Shown: in pieces, positions 22,686-35,433 of the stretch | Layout: each line of letters opens with the position of its first letter | Position numbering within the stretch: position 1 is the stretch's first letter | NCBI GenBank assembly: GCA_007258455.2 | Contig: VDFB02358134.1 | Coordinates: 210,487,394 to 210,551,393, forward strand | DNA length: 64,000 nucleotides | Source of the DNA: Sequoia sempervirens | Lineage: Eukaryota > Streptophyta > Pinopsida > Cupressales > Cupressaceae | Direction: 5' to 3' | The notes under the pieces: generated by a model | What the model saw: only the letters and a program-made list of their open reading frames with translations | Told to the model about the DNA's origin: nothing | Databases searched by the model: none | Position numbers and translations under genes: made by a program

Positions 22686-23897
22686 TGTTGGAAAAACAAG
22701 GATAGACAACTAATAGGGGGGGTGAATCAGTTGCCACAAAAAATTAAACTTTTCTTACTTATCTTAACTTAAATCTTAGGTCTAATGAATAAGTAATTAG
22801 CCATAAGCAATTAACACATCTGAGAGACAAAGAACACCAAGATTTTTTATGTGGAAACCCTGTTAGGGGAAAAACCATGGTGCATGTTAGTCCACAATAT
22901 TATACTCTACTAAAATTATAATAAAAAATAAGGGGAATGCACATGTATTCAGGCACACTGCCTAGAGCTCACTACTAAAATACAAAAGGGGATCACTACC
23001 CAATAGAATAGGATTAAAAATCCAAAGGGTATGAACTGAGAAAATAGCTTCTGCACAAGCCTGATTATAGTTCCAATTGAGCTCAACACTCCTTCACACT
23101 TCACATAATATTCTTCACACTTTTCTTTGCAATCAAATGATATTCACACATACACACATAGGAGCACCTTCTCGACTTGCAACACCAATGAAACAATCAC
23201 AATTATATATCTTCTACATGAGATTTCATCACATCTTAGTCAACCAAGAAAATTAAATTAAATTTATTTGTCGGCTAAAATTTATAATTAAATTTTCAAT
23301 GCATATCCATCAAGGTTGACCAAAACATAGTGGAGACCCAAATTAACATCTCCAATACAAAAATACTTCAATTAATTCCTCCTCAAAGATCCACAACATG
23401 CTACCACCATCATGTCACCCAAGAACATGAAAATTTAAAAATACGAAGAAAAATATTTGACCACGAGCACACTAATCATTGTGGACATACCACAAAGATA
23501 GAGCACAATCTAGAAGCATCCAAGAACACCAAGAAACAACAGAGAAGCATCTGCAATAACTGAGATCAACAGAGTCACACAATCTTCATTCAAGAACACT
23601 ACTAAAGACCACAAAAACACTGTCAGACCACAACACACTCAAAACTTCATGCGGACCTCTGAAACTTTCAGTAGATGATCTAGATATACTAAAAAATAAG
23701 CCCTTTGATCCACACCAGCTAATCTTCAATGTAGAGAACAGAACACCTTCATGATCTGCACAATTCCACTAGGAACCTAGAACACTTTTACAATTTTCTC
23801 CATATCTTCAACATATACAACCTCTAGTACACCAAATGTGAATAGTGTTGACATCAATGACAACCACATATCAGCAACACATCCACAACATCCAACA
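22686..23897 (-). repeat. 5' LTR of the copia element
   Basis: It starts 'tgttggaaaaacaagg' and ends 'cacaacatccaaca' in plus-strand reading, and is homologous to 19092-20307. Confidence 0.95.
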
Positions 23898-23903
23898 AAA
23901 ACA

Positions 23904-26900
23904 TCAATAGTGACATGTACTAAACATAGCTCAATCTAATAATAAAAATTAACTCCTAAGCTTAGCTTAAGTAATTAAAGTAAAAATGTGTATAATAAAT
24001 TATCAAGTGATCACCTATTTACTCCTAAGGTTATGGAAATGCGATAAGGTAAAATAACTAAATGGAAATGCGGGTAAAAGTACAAAGTTGTCTCACACTT
24101 TCAACCAACTAAATAGTTTTGAGCGAAACTGTTTTGACCTAAACAGTTTTGGTTGAACCAGTTTCACCTGAAACCACGTGGCCTATATGTGGCACATAGA
24201 CTTTTGGGTGAAATCCTTTCTCCCAAAATCATAAAATTTGAATTTTCCCTTTGTTGCATCAAAATGTGCTTATTTTATGTGTAAAGTTTCAATAGAAAGG
24301 GTTTTGGTTGAAACTATTTGTACCAAAACTTTTACGAAAACCCTTTCTACCAAAACTGTCTATGTGGCATCTTAGATGGCAACCAACTCAATTTTTTTTA
24401 GATTTTTTTGAAACTTTCAACTTCAACTAAGTATTTCTTTATTCAGAATAATTTTAAAAACAAAAATAAAAATACACTTTTGTAGATCTCAGAGTGGTGA
24501 ATCCAAATATGTTTTTTTAATATTTTGATTAGTTTTCATATATTTTTTTATTAAAATAATGCAAGTAGGTTGTTAAAGTTAAAAAAGAGGTTGATTAGAA
24601 ATTAAAAAAAGAAAGTAAAACATATTTAAAATTTTGAAAAATATATGGTGCACCAGAGGAGAGAATCCTCTTCAAAAGGGTATAATTTGTTTTTTGAAAA
24701 TGATTAAAAAAATAGACAATAGTTGATGTCAAATGAAAATTGTCAAATTCTGACAAGTTTGACTTTAATATGTTATTATGAGAAAAATATACATCAAAAT
24801 TTTAAATTTTTTTTTCCATGCACTAGATATTGAAGTTAACTATTTGGAAAAGAAATTAGGGGAAAATGAAGTTTTTCTATTTGTTTCTTGACATTAAGTG
24901 AATGCCACCTTTTCTTGAAATTTTCAACATTCCAAATTCTGCTCTTAAATTGAAAAAAAAAATCAAAACAATTTTTAAAAAATATAAAAAAATACATGAA
25001 CAAACTTCATCAAGATTTCTACATTTCATTAGTTTACATCATTTTGAAATTCAAAACATAAATACCACTTTTATGTGGTTGAAGTTCATAATTTGTTTTG
25101 TTGTTGGCCGATTCCTTTATAAAGTGTGACATAGGTTTTTAATTTTACCCATCATGCATAAAACACATAAGAAGCTATACCTTAACACATCCAAACTCCA
25201 TTATTTAGCTAAATCAGTGCTCCCAAATCTTATTGATATGCTCTCAAATTCCTTATAATGTGGATTGCTCTAATGATATTTCAACATAATCTAGTTAAAG
25301 CAAATGATGCTCGAAATGGAGGGTGAAGGATTCTATTTACATAAAGAGGCTCAAAGGATGGAGGGCTAAGATATTGCCAAAAGATCAATGGCTCATGTTA
25401 TGAGGTTCTTTCAAGCAAGAGGAAGAAGAAAAATGTCATGTGAGGGTTAATGGAGAGTGGTAGCATAAATGAAAATGATTGGGTAAGATATGGAAGATTG
25501 TGATATGATCCCAAGACAGACAAATCTTTGAATTTTTGCTTATCTCTAAGGAGGTGGAATTTAAAATTAGATTTTATGGAGAGTAGAGAGATGGCCCCAT
25601 CCAAAGTCAACTTTAAAAGTGACATTTGTATCTTGTGGATTAAATAAGAGAGATAAGTGGGGATTTATTGGGTAAATATGCAACCAAGCATGTGGGGAGG
25701 AATGACACATGGGAAGTGGTTGAATTTAAAATTGAAAAAAGGGTTAAATGGAGATTAGGAAATGATAATTTAATTAATTAATCTAGGGTTAATTAAATAA
25801 TGGGTTTTTAGAGGAAAATAGGTGGTGATGGCTAAGATTATATTAATTAAATAATTTAACCTTTAGAAGAATGGGTCAATAGGAAAATTAAATAATAAAT
25901 AAATATTTGATTAATTTAGAAGAATAATGGAATAATTAATTAAATTTAATAAGAAATTTAATTAATTTAGAAGAATAATAGAGGAATTCATTAAATATTT
26001 AAATATTTAATTACTTATGGACAATGACATGGATTAATTAAAATTTGGAATTTTAATTAATTTATGTGTGAAGTCATATTTGGGTTGTACATTTTCCCCT
26101 CTTTGACACAAAGACCGAAGCGATGTTATGTCAAAGACATTTAAAATTGCCCCAAATGAGATTGTGGGAATAGGAGGTGATACCTTTGAGGAACCAACTA
26201 AAAAAAATTAAAAATAATTTTGGATGATATCTCAAAAAGGTGGGTGTAGAAAGATTAGTTAGATGCTAAAAAAGAGGAATAAGGAGAAAGGGGAAAGAAA
26301 TAAAGAGATTGGGAAAGGAATAGGTGAGGGTGGCTAGGTGAGAGGACATCTCCTAGATGCCTAAAGGGAAACCTAGAGGGAAAATTAGGGTTAGGACTCC
26401 TATAAATAGGCCCATGGAGGTCCATAACAAGTTATTCTCACTTGTTAATTTGGAGGATAGAGGCAGAGTGAGAAGAAGGAGATGGCGCAAGTTCCTCCAT
26501 ATTTGCATCATTCAAAGATAATTCAAGAGTACCAATGGCCAACAAAGGCAGGAAACCCATTAAGTATCTCCTCCAAGGGTTGGAGTAATTAGGGGTTAAT
26601 AAATGTAGGTAGAATAGGGTAGGAAGGGGGTCAAACAGAGGTGTGGTTTTATGAAACCATGCTAAAGGGTATGATTTTGGTGCTTGTGTTTAATGAAATG
26701 ACATTTATAGAGAAAATTTGTGCTTGTGTGCCACCAATCAACTCTTTCGAGGGGAAAAATCACTTGCACTAGAAGTTTAAGGTACACTCTCTTTGTCTTT
26801 ATTTTTTTTGTGTATGCCACCTCATCAACATAGTTCATGTTCTACATATCGTACCATTCTTAGTGATAAATGTATTGATTTAGGATTTGTGTATCAAATG

Positions 26901-28433
26901 AAACTCATGCATGCATCAAGTAATACTTGAAAATTCAAATTTTCTCAATGCACAAACAAGAGCCACTTGGTCAATCACATAAAATTATATTAGTCATGTA
27001 TCTCTTAACTAGGTAAATAAATATGCATGAATCAAGTTTCACTTGATAACATAATGAGTCCTTCATTGTACCAAGTGTTAATGAATATTCATGAAGCTCA
27101 AGTAGTAGTAAGAATTCTTAAGTCTTGATGATAGTCACATATTATTTATAGTGCATCAAGTGTTGATTATATGTGAACATCTTGGGATGAAGACATGTCA
27201 TGCTTTCTAATACTTTATTGAGTTTATTTTTTATGCATCAAGTGTTACTAGTTCATTGTAGAACTTTATTTAGATTAGGTCATGTATTTTACCCCTCATG
27301 CACAATCTTAGATACTTTATGTGATATAAGTGTTACTTGAACAAGTGAACATCCTTAACAATTCAATCATTGCCCTATTCCATTAATTTCCTCCTTTTTA
27401 ACTCTTTAGTTTTTCTTTATGGTTGGTTATACATATACACCATAATTAGATAAATTTTTAAATGATTTAAACTATAACAATGCAAAATATTTATGTTCAA
27501 GAATGCTTTCAAGCATTTTAAATTCTCATGTGGTAGGGTCAACTACCTTGATTAGTAAAACCAATATAAATAATTTACCATCCCAAATGGTTCAAGTTCT
27601 TAGTGATATAAACGTTTTCATCCAAAAGTCCCTCGTCATGTTTATTGTATCATTGTTTATCCATTATTTCACAATAGTCAAATATATCAAAATACACACA
27701 TTTTCTTCATACACAAGGATATCAAAATATTGGATCATGTAGATGCAAAAACAAGCTCAAAGTTTCTCTATCACACATTTAGATAAAATAATTATAGAAT
27801 TTCCTTTCGAAAAGATGAAACCCTTTGCATTAAAATTCAATATCCAAATTACCTTCACCAATCAAATTAATTTTTACTAGATTTTTCTATCTAGAAGCAT
27901 AAGTTGACAACATGAGAGAATAAAAATTGACATTATCATTTCCTTCTCATACAATATTTAAAAGAAAACATGTATTTATAACCTCTTAGATGGATAACTA
28001 ATAGTTTTAAGTGTACGAGAAGAATTGAGTTAACTTCAATCAAGAGAAGAGCTAACTGAAGAAGTATAGGTAGTGGTGGTGCTTGATGAGCTAGAAGGAG
28101 AACTTATCCCATGCCTTACAAAGAGAAGTATTATCTTATGCCTTTATAAGAGGAGAAGTCTCATTATTCCCTACTAAGAGGTGAAAAGTTGTCCTATGCC
28201 ATGTTTGGAGAATTCCTATCTTGCACCAAAGTTAGAGCTCAATCTAGACAAGTATTTTACATTTAGTTAACTTAAAATTTAATAAGAAGATGCTTATAAA
28301 GACAAAATATTGTGAATCAGTACCAAGTTTGGTTATTCATAGATATCTCTTAATTCAACTTGCAAGTGTTAACCTATAAACCAAAGAGTCTTGTGTCTTT
28401 ACATTTAGTATAATCAATTACACCTAGAAGGCT
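23904..28433. other. No recognisable gene; repeat-like, promoter-like and palindromic DNA
   Basis: No protein motif was seen. About 24110-24360 holds several variants of 'gttttggttgaaac'. About 26400 holds a TATA-like motif preceded by G/A-rich DNA, suggesting an LTR promoter, but no LTR partner was found in the window. About 26900-27360 holds repeated near-palindromes of the type 'tcaagtNNNacttga'. About 28090-28200 holds a loose 40-50-bp repeat ('ttatcccatgcc', 'ttatcttatgcc', 'gtcctatgcc'). Confidence 0.4.
26401..26410 (+). promoter_or_regulatory. TATA-like motif of a possible LTR promoter
   Basis: 'tataaatagg' follows 'ggttaggactcc' and precedes 'cccatggaggtcc'. The same motif occurs in the gypsy LTRs at 30977-30986 and 47774-47783. 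No second LTR of this sequence lies in the window, so the assignment is tentative. Confidence 0.35.
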
Positions 28434-29081
28434 ACTATTGTTACACCCCGTTGTGTTATTACTTATTTGCTTTTACCTAGTTGCGTAAAAGTGATTTAAA
28501 TGAATGTATTTATGCATCTTGAAATATAATAAATTAATGTTTAATTCAATTTGATATTTTATAATGATTCTGACTATGAAATATATGATGTAAATGGTTG
28601 TAATTGATCCAACAAACTATTGTTGCAATGTACTAAATTGGATGCAGGGAAAGATTCAAGCCTCTGGAAGAGAGGGGAAGTATCACTCAAGAGAAGAACT
28701 TGGTCTGGTAACCCTTAATGAACCTAACTAAGCTCTCACACACTCACCTCTAGTTTAGTGAAGTCGATTCAATAGTTTGAGAAATGGTAAGTTATCCTTA
28801 GCCTTGTTTTTGTATGATTTAGAAGATGTTATGATCTTGTCTATGAATTTTTTTTATTATGTGATTGAGTCTCTTGTCTTATGTGAGTTATTCCTTATGT
28901 TTTTATATTTAATCAATGAAATATATATATTAAATGTATATATATGTATATATGTATGTGTCTACAATAAAATCATACACATGAGTAAATACATACATGA
29001 GTATACATAGATAGACGCATTTGTGCATGCTCATGGATGGATTACCCATATGCATGGGAATATCAATCAGATGAAGGTGAC

Positions 29082-29094
<13 letters not shown>

Positions 29095-29154
<60 letters not shown>

Positions 29155-29173
29155 TGTGTGTGTGTGTGTGTGT
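29095..29173. repeat. (TG)n microsatellite in the 5' LTR
   Basis: This is a nearly pure TG run of about 79 bp. The matching place in the 3' LTR (about 46770) has only a short TA stretch, so the expansion arose after insertion or was lost from the other copy. Confidence 0.95.
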
Positions 29174-29331
29174 ATACACTTTATGTATATATGTCATAGA
29201 TGGGATTATGTATATATTTGTTTAAATTTGAAGGAAATGATATATACATAGTATATGTATATATATTAATATGCATGTATGTATTGATGTTAATGGAAAT
29301 ATGTATGCAATTATATTAATATATATATACA

Positions 29332-30105
29332 GGGTATGTGTAGGATCATCATGGAAAAAACAGGCCTTTAAGTGGCAAAAACTTCAGAAAAATTAGAGTT
29401 AGGCAACTTGGTGTAAAAATTTGAATACGTTATCTATATTATTTCAAAAATATGTAAGAATAGAATTTATAGAAAATTGAATGTAGTTTCTAAAATACTA
29501 GGGTTTTTTAAAAAAAATCTATTTGGTGAAAATTTGATATTTCAATGCAGTAGTACTAAATTTCAGGGAAAAAAATAAGAAGGTGTCTGTCTGACCACCC
29601 TAACCACAATAAAATGATAATATTTTAGACATAAGTAGAGGACTCATGTCCAGATACGGCATATTTTTGTAATTTTTTTCCAAGTAAATAATTAATTATG
29701 ATTTTTTTATTACAACTTTTAAAAAAATTAAAAACTCCTATGTCGGACCACCTTAACTTGGTCAAAACTTCATGAAATTTATTTTTTTTTTTAATCCTAT
29801 AGTATGTGAAGCATAGAATGTGATGCATGTTTTAGATTCCAAAATGTAACACTGTTTGAAAGCTATAGATGTTTTCAATTAGCTTATCAATCAGGACTTT
29901 AGTCATAATTCAAATAGAAAATGAATAATAATTATTTATTAAATTCAAAGTAAATAATAATTTATATTGGTGGAAATCTAAGAACATCCTTTAAAAAAAC
30001 TTTTCATCTCATCAATTTTGGGTAAAATTTTTTTTTTCAGCCACATACCCTACAAATACCCATCATATCGCAACTTTTTGGCCCATCATGATCCTGCACA
30101 TACCC
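29332..30105 (-). mobile_element. MITE family copy 2 (4-bp duplication TACA), inside an LTR
   Basis: A 774-bp element begins 'gggtatgtgtaggatcatcatgg' and ends 'catgatcctgcacataccc', inverted relative to the other two copies. It is flanked by TACA at 29328-29331 and 30106-30109. The homologous place in the 3' LTR (about 46965, 'aatgtatacacatatatgc') is uninterrupted with a single 'taca', which confirms the boundaries and the 4-bp duplication. It is non-coding. Confidence 0.95.
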
Positions 30106-30262
30106 TACAAATGTATATATATGTATTATTATTATGTGGAATATGAAAACATGTGTTTATGTATCTGAATATCAAGTAATGCATTTATAAACTTATAAAT
30201 TGAAATATATATATAAATATATATATATACACACATATACATATATATTAATACGTATCATG

Positions 30263-30296
<34 letters not shown>

Positions 30297-30976
30297 TATA
30301 GATAGTAAATATATATTAATTATGATTTGAATAGTGTTGGAATTCTTATTTAAATTGCATAATATATGAAGCATAGAATATACATATAATATATAGTGCA
30401 AAAATAAAAGGTTTTTGCATCATATGGAGGTAGTGTATAAACAAATAACATTGCATAAAGAATTTAAATGTTGAGTAATGTAAACATAGGTAGCACTATA
30501 ATAAGGTTTGTGGCAATAAAGAAAACCAATGTATGAGTATAATCTAGAAATACTCGGTCAATTTTATGAAGGTAAAGTGAATATCAAATGTATAAAGAAC
30601 TTTGACCTGGTCTTTTCCAAAACAACAACAAAATAAATAGGGGTGTGTGATATATTATGTGGTGCCAAATTATGAACTATGCATACCTTTTAGAAGTCTA
30701 TTCGGCATTACATCTCTAGTTTATGAGGTAAAGTAGAATGTAAGAAATAGTCAAGTGAGAAGCCAGTTCAGAAAAGTTGACCTGTGAAAATATTAACCTT
30801 GCATTTATGAGTAAATCACTCTAGTCTCATATTGATATAACGATTGGCTGAGCATATGCATTTAGACATCATTTTAAATATTCCACCTTGAATCCTGTTA
30901 GTTGATTCAAACCATTGAGTGTGAGAAGTGGTAAGAATGTGAGCTTGTTTGTAGTCTTGGAGTGCTCAAGTTTTTG

Positions 30977-30986
30977 TATAAATAGG
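30977..30986 (+). promoter_or_regulatory. TATA box of the gypsy 5' LTR
   Basis: 'tataaatagg' lies within 'tttttgtataaataggggagcat'. It is conserved in the 3' LTR at 47774-47783 and probably sets the start of the R region. Confidence 0.7.
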
Positions 30987-32350
30987 GGAGCATTATCCAT
31001 CCTATGGGACACATAATTAAATTCTTGTTTTCTAATTTTTCTATGAGTTAATTTGCTGCGTTTTTGAGTTGAGAGTTTGTGAGAATTTTGAGAGTGAGTT
31101 TAGAAGTGTTTAAATTGTGAGAGTTTTTCAAGAGAAGATAGAGTTAGTGAATAGTTGAGTTTAGAAGGAGTTATAAGTTGATTTTGGTGAAAGCTATGCT
31201 AGGAATTTAGATTGATCAATTGGAGCTTTCTAATTACAAGCATGCTAGTTTTCTACTTTGTTTTATATTTTAAGTTGAAAAGATTACTTGATTTCATATG
31301 TTTTGTTTGAATTGGATTGAAACAGGAAATTTAGATGCTTTATTATGAATGTGTTTATATTCTTTTTGATAAGCATGAAAAAATATTTTAGAGCCTAGTT
31401 GTATGTGAACCCCATAACTAGGTTATAATAGCATATTATATAAGTAGGAATGAGTGTTTAAGTGTTTTCTATAAGCTATGTTAAGTTTAAGCTTATATAG
31501 TTATAGTATGATTTATGAAGGGTTTGTGAAGCTTGTATTAGTTTGAATTACTTTAATTGAAATGTATTAGTAAACTTGAAAAGAATATAGGTTATTCTTG
31601 CGGTTAGGATAATACAATGAAGGGGATAACCTATGGATAGAATATGTGTGGTCATAACAAATCAAGCTAGGAAGGTGTGTGAATAGGATGAATCACACTT
31701 GGTAATTGAGTGATGAATTATTTGGCCAAGGTAGTGTAAGTTACCACTGTTTCACTATCAATTCACTATGATCTAGTTATGCATGCTAGTCTGGGATTTT
31801 CATACACTTAGGTTGTAGCCACTGTATGGGAAAGTTATAGATATGTAGGAAAAAAAACCATGCTAAAAAATGCTAGTATTATGAGGTTACCAAACCAATC
31901 TCTTGATTGAAGGGTAGGTTGACCTTACCAGTTAGGTAGATGTGCAGGGAACTGCAATAAGTTTGTGGTTGGTGGAAAAGCGCTTGAGTGATGCTTCTCC
32001 TTATTAATTGGAAGCCAATATTTGAAGGGGGACTACCAGGACCATATGTATTTATATTGTCAATAAAGCTTAGAGGAGCTATGTATGTATTCTTGTATCC
32101 ATTTATATGGAAGATTATAAACATGGAAAGTTAAACTTGAGATTATTTAATGTGAAATCAATATTTTGGAAATATGGTGATATTACAATGTAATGCAATG
32201 GAAAGTTTAAAATATTTTTTATTTCAAATGTGCGAGTTATCTTTTCTTTTAAAAAGAAAACTTTTATTTCTCATTAGATTTGATGGATAAACTATTCACT
32301 TGTGGGTAAACCATAGAAAATTTTTAGAGTAGAACAATGGGCATGTTACG

Positions 32351-32368
32351 TGGTATTAGAGCTACTAG
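32351..32368 (+). other. Primer-binding site of the gypsy element
   Basis: TGGTATTAGAGCTACTAG directly follows the 5' LTR and resembles the initiator tRNA-Met site, with one C-to-T change in TGGTATCAGAGC. Confidence 0.85.
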
Positions 32369-32449
32369 GTTTAACTTTGGAACCTATATGTTCACTAAGT
32401 TTTCCCTCCAACATTGTAAGAGTCTAATGTTTGGAATTCTTGTGTTAGG

Positions 32450-33960
32450 ATGGTGCATCTCAAGATGACTACAAGGAAGTCAATGATTGGAAATGAGCGC
32501 TACCTACATGCCAAGAAGGAAAGAGAATCCCTTGTTTGTACCATTGAGGGAACTAATAATGACAACACCAGTTGGATAAGCAATACTGAGAAATTTAGTT
32601 ATGCCCTTTCACAAATTAGTCAAGAGAAGAGAAGGATGAAAGATGATTTCAACTTCGACTACTTACATTATGTTTCTCTAACAAAGTCATATTCCTTATC
32701 ACTTTTTAGGGATATTAGCTCGAAATGTAGTGTTAGTCCAATCATGAAATTTAGGGATCCTCAAGTTCTTCTCTTAGAAGAAGTTGTAATAACCACAACT
32801 GTTCATAACCATGGTTATGTACCTCAAAACTATGTGTCTAAGGATAAATCAGAGGGATATTATCCTTTTAATGATGTATTTGAGAAAAAATCTGAGGGGT
32901 ACACCCTATGTGGTTATGTATTTGAGAGTGAATCTAAGGGGAAAAGAAAGAGAGGAACAAGGAGTACCAAATAATGAAGAGGAAGTTCCTAACAATGAAG
33001 AAGAAAGGGAGAATTCTCGTTCTCACACCCATACTAGTGAACATGATAATGATAAGTCACAATCTTAGTCTAAGTTAGAAAATAGTAAGAGGAAAGATGT
33101 TGCAATTGAATTATCTAGGGATATGAGAAATATTAAACCCCTCCTAAATTTTAAGGAAGTACTAGCGAAGATGAGGTTGAGGCTTGGTTGATACAAATGG
33201 AAAAGTACTTTGAGCTCACGAACTATTCAAAGGTCAAAAAAGTCATTTGGGGAGCCTTCTAGTTGGTAGGAGAAGCTTCTAACTGGTGGATGAACAAGAA
33301 TATGGAACTTGGTATTAGTTCATTAAGGTTGACATGAAGTTATTTTGTTGAGATTTTTTGGAAAAGGTGGTTGCCCCAAATTTTCTATGAGAAAAAGCTC
33401 ACCAATTCCTAGAATCTAAAGCAAGGAGACTCATTAGTGAATGAGTATTGGGAGAAATTCACTCATCTCTTGAGGTACATACCTATGTACCAAAAAGATG
33501 AGCGATTTCAAATTAGGAAGTTCATCATGGGTTTGAATAACCAAATAGGCGGTGAGGTACATGTACATGGTCCAACAACCATGGAATTAGTATATGTGAA
33601 GGAAATTAAGCAGGAGAACAATGTTAAAGATTCTTGATCTATCGAGAGAGGAATCAAAAGAGGTTTGGTGGGCCTCTAGTTAATCAAACTTCAAAGAAGT
33701 CTAGTGGAGGGTTGGATTCTCAAAGGAAAGGGGAAAAAGGACCCTGTATCAATTGAAATGAACCAAAAAGGGATGATAGAGGAAATAACTTCAACAATAG
33801 TAACAACTACACCAAAATTGGAGGGAATACTAGTAACACTGAAAGGCCTGGGAGAAAGAAGGGACCTGTGAAAGGATGCTTCACATGTGGTGGGGATCAT
33901 TTTGCCATCCATTGTCCCTACAAAAAAGTAGGATCACAACCTAAAGGAAAACCTCTTCCT
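32450..33960 (+). pseudogene. Ty3/gypsy gag remnant with zinc knuckle
   Basis: An open segment starts MVHLKMTTRKSMIGNERYLH and runs to about 32974. Reading shifts frame to an acidic stretch (VPNNEEEVPNNEEERENS) and returns to the first frame. The capsid motifs there are LIQMEKYFELTNYS, EASNWW, NEYWEKFTHLLRYIPMYQKD and KFIMGLNNQIGGEV (about 33160-33640). Near 33877 a zinc knuckle reads CFTCGGDHFAIHC, a CX2CX3HX4C spacing known in several plant chromovirus gags. At least two frameshifts and several stops (for example 33060, 33260, 33410) make it inactive. Its position just after the primer-binding site is as expected. Confidence 0.85.
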
Positions 33961-34019
33961 CCACAATGAGTTGTATTCCAACAGAAGATCCATGTAACTT
34001 TGGACAATTGGCAAGCCAA

Positions 34020-34435
34020 GTACTAGATCGCCCCAATAGAAACTCCAAGTAGTTTGTTTGGTATACAAGTCTCTTTCCATTCTTATTGATACTGGAGCCA
34101 AAAAAAAATTTGTTTCACCTAAAGTAGCTATTCAAATTTCTAGAAAGGTTGCTTTTATGGAAAAGTCTTGGATTGTTGAGTATGCAAGCTAGACAAGAGC
34201 TAAGGTGAGGCAATGTCTTTTTAAAGCAAGGGTAGAACTTCCAAGTTTCTCTATGGAGGTAACTTTGTATGTATCCCCCTTGGGTTCCTATGATATCATC
34301 TTAGGGATGAATTGGATTTGGAAGCATAGGGATAAAGTGAATTTCCATACTAAAACCATAGAATTCTTAGACAACCCATGTAATCAAGTGTCATTGCAAG
34401 GAACACCTAGGGAAATGAAACTACGATAGATATCA
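34020..34435 (+). pseudogene. Ty3/gypsy aspartic protease remnant
   Basis: About 34070-34130 reads SILIDTGAKKKFVSPKVAIQ, with the catalytic DTG triad. An open segment at 34205-34429 contains VSPLGSYDIILGMNWIWKH, the conserved end of retropepsins, then VNFHTKTIEFLD. A stop near 34190 separates the two halves. It lies between the zinc knuckle and the reverse transcriptase, as in other gypsy elements. Confidence 0.8.
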
Positions 34436-34798
34436 ACTATGCAAATGCATAGGACAAAGAAGAAAGGATGTCAACTCTTTGCAGTTAAAATGGAAAAACT
34501 TGAGGAATGCAAGGAATTCATTTCTTAAGATGATGTTGTTTATTATGGACCACAAGACTCCCTAGATTTTGAAGAAGGAGAAGTGGTGGAATCTAGAGAA
34601 ACAAATATGGAGAAATATCCTATCCTTCGAAAAATTTTGGATGTCTTTCTTAGGAAATATTTGGATTGCTTCCCAAGAGAGTGTTTGATTTCTCCATTGA
34701 CCTAGTATTAGGGACATAACCTATATCTAAAGTTCCTTATAGGATGACCACAATGGAATTGATGGAGCTTAAAGACTAGTTGGAGTTGTTGTCCAAGG

Positions 34799-35433
34799 TG
34801 TTGAGAAAATGTGTCTCAACCTTGCAATTACATAAGGTACTATTCATCCAATGATGATGGGGGGAGTTTCAGGGGATCCTCCCCAACAAGGGGTCTAGGG
34901 GGATCATCCCCCTAGTTGGGGGTCCAGGGGGCAACACACCTCGACAGAGCCTCAAGGGTAGTGCCCCCAGAAGCCAAATTTTATATACATTTTATTATTG
35001 TAAATCTGGACCATTTGTCAATATGTCTCATATCTGATAGCCGATGTTTTATTAGCTTAAATTTACCTAGAAGGAAACCCTATTTTATGAGGCCTTTGTA
35101 TTACGGTTGTGTATTTGTGATGTGTTCTAAGAGTCTGATAGTGATCCTGTTGCCTCTAGATCTCTAAGTGGTGATACTTTGTGAGAAGCTTTCTTTACAA
35201 GTATATTGTAATCTTTGTGATTTTTGAATAATATATTGGGTGGCTTTTGGAGTGTGGGGTTTTTCTCCCAAAAGTGTTTTCCACACGTAAACCACTGTGT
35301 TGTGGTATACAAGATATTTATGTCTATTTTTGTTTAATTTTCTGTAATTGTTAAAAGATCTATAAAAGTTTTGTATTATTCTCCTCTCAAGACTAGTGTA
35401 GGAATTTTTTCTTCTACCTTAGCTTCCTTACAT
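34799..35433 (+). mobile_element. Solo LTR inserted in gypsy reverse transcriptase
   Basis: About 635 bp starting 'tgttgagaaaatgtgtctcaac' and ending near 'cttccttaca' interrupts the reverse transcriptase. Coding on the left ends '..MELK..LELLSK'; on the right it resumes with 'GLIKPSVSPWGA'. The flanks 'caagg' (34794-34798) and 'aaagg' (35434-35438) fit a 5-bp duplication with one change. The LTR has a G/C-rich inverted repeat, 'ctagggggatcatccccctag' (about 34897-34917), and an R/U5-like 'ttttccacacgtaaaccactgtg'. The exact right end is uncertain by a base or two. Confidence 0.7.

Larger units (their letters stand above)
19092..23897 (-). mobile_element. Ty1/copia retrotransposon with internal deletion
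   Basis: Complete LTRs lie at 19092-20307 (3', 1216 bp) and 22686-23897 (5', 1212 bp), each TGTTGG...CCAACA in plus-strand reading. The minus-strand primer-binding site TGGTATCAGAGC (22672-22683) and the polypurine tract AAAGGTGGAGAT (20308-20319) are both in place. The flanks are AAAAT (19087-19091) and AAAAC (23898-23902), a 5-bp duplication with one C-to-T change; the empty site is visible at 16962-16966. The internal region is only about 2.4 kb. It keeps part of gag, the reverse transcriptase and RNase H, and lacks the zinc knuckle, protease and integrase. Confidence 0.95.
16534..23903 (-). mobile_element. Non-autonomous LTR element, split by a copia insertion
   Basis: Two homologous LTRs lie at 16534-16967 (3' LTR) and 18593-19091 plus 23898-23903 (5' LTR). 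Both carry 'tgttgttttaatca', 'ccctcctcaagggagaaa', 'tatattgaatttaaaggag' and 'gataagtgtgaatgtctctt'. The 5' LTR is followed on the minus strand by a primer-binding site resembling initiator tRNA-Met (TGGGATTAGAGC). The internal region is only about 1.6 kb and lacks gag-pol; it holds tandem repeats and one small ORF. This fits a small non-autonomous LTR element. A clean target duplication was not found (flanks 'gaaat' and 'tcaat'). The copia element at 19092-23897 sits six bases from the outer end of the 5' LTR. Confidence 0.8.
28439..32350 (+). repeat. 5' LTR of the gypsy chromovirus
   Basis: It starts 'tgttacaccccgttgtg' and ends 'gggcatgttacg' directly before the primer-binding site. Without the 774-bp MITE and its 4-bp duplication it is about 3.13 kb. 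Most of the remaining excess over the 3' LTR is a (TG)n expansion at 29095-29173. Confidence 0.9.

Noticed and set aside
24902..25129. 75-residue plus-strand open frame
   Set aside because: It contains long Lys/Ile runs from poly-A stretches and no motif; taken as chance.
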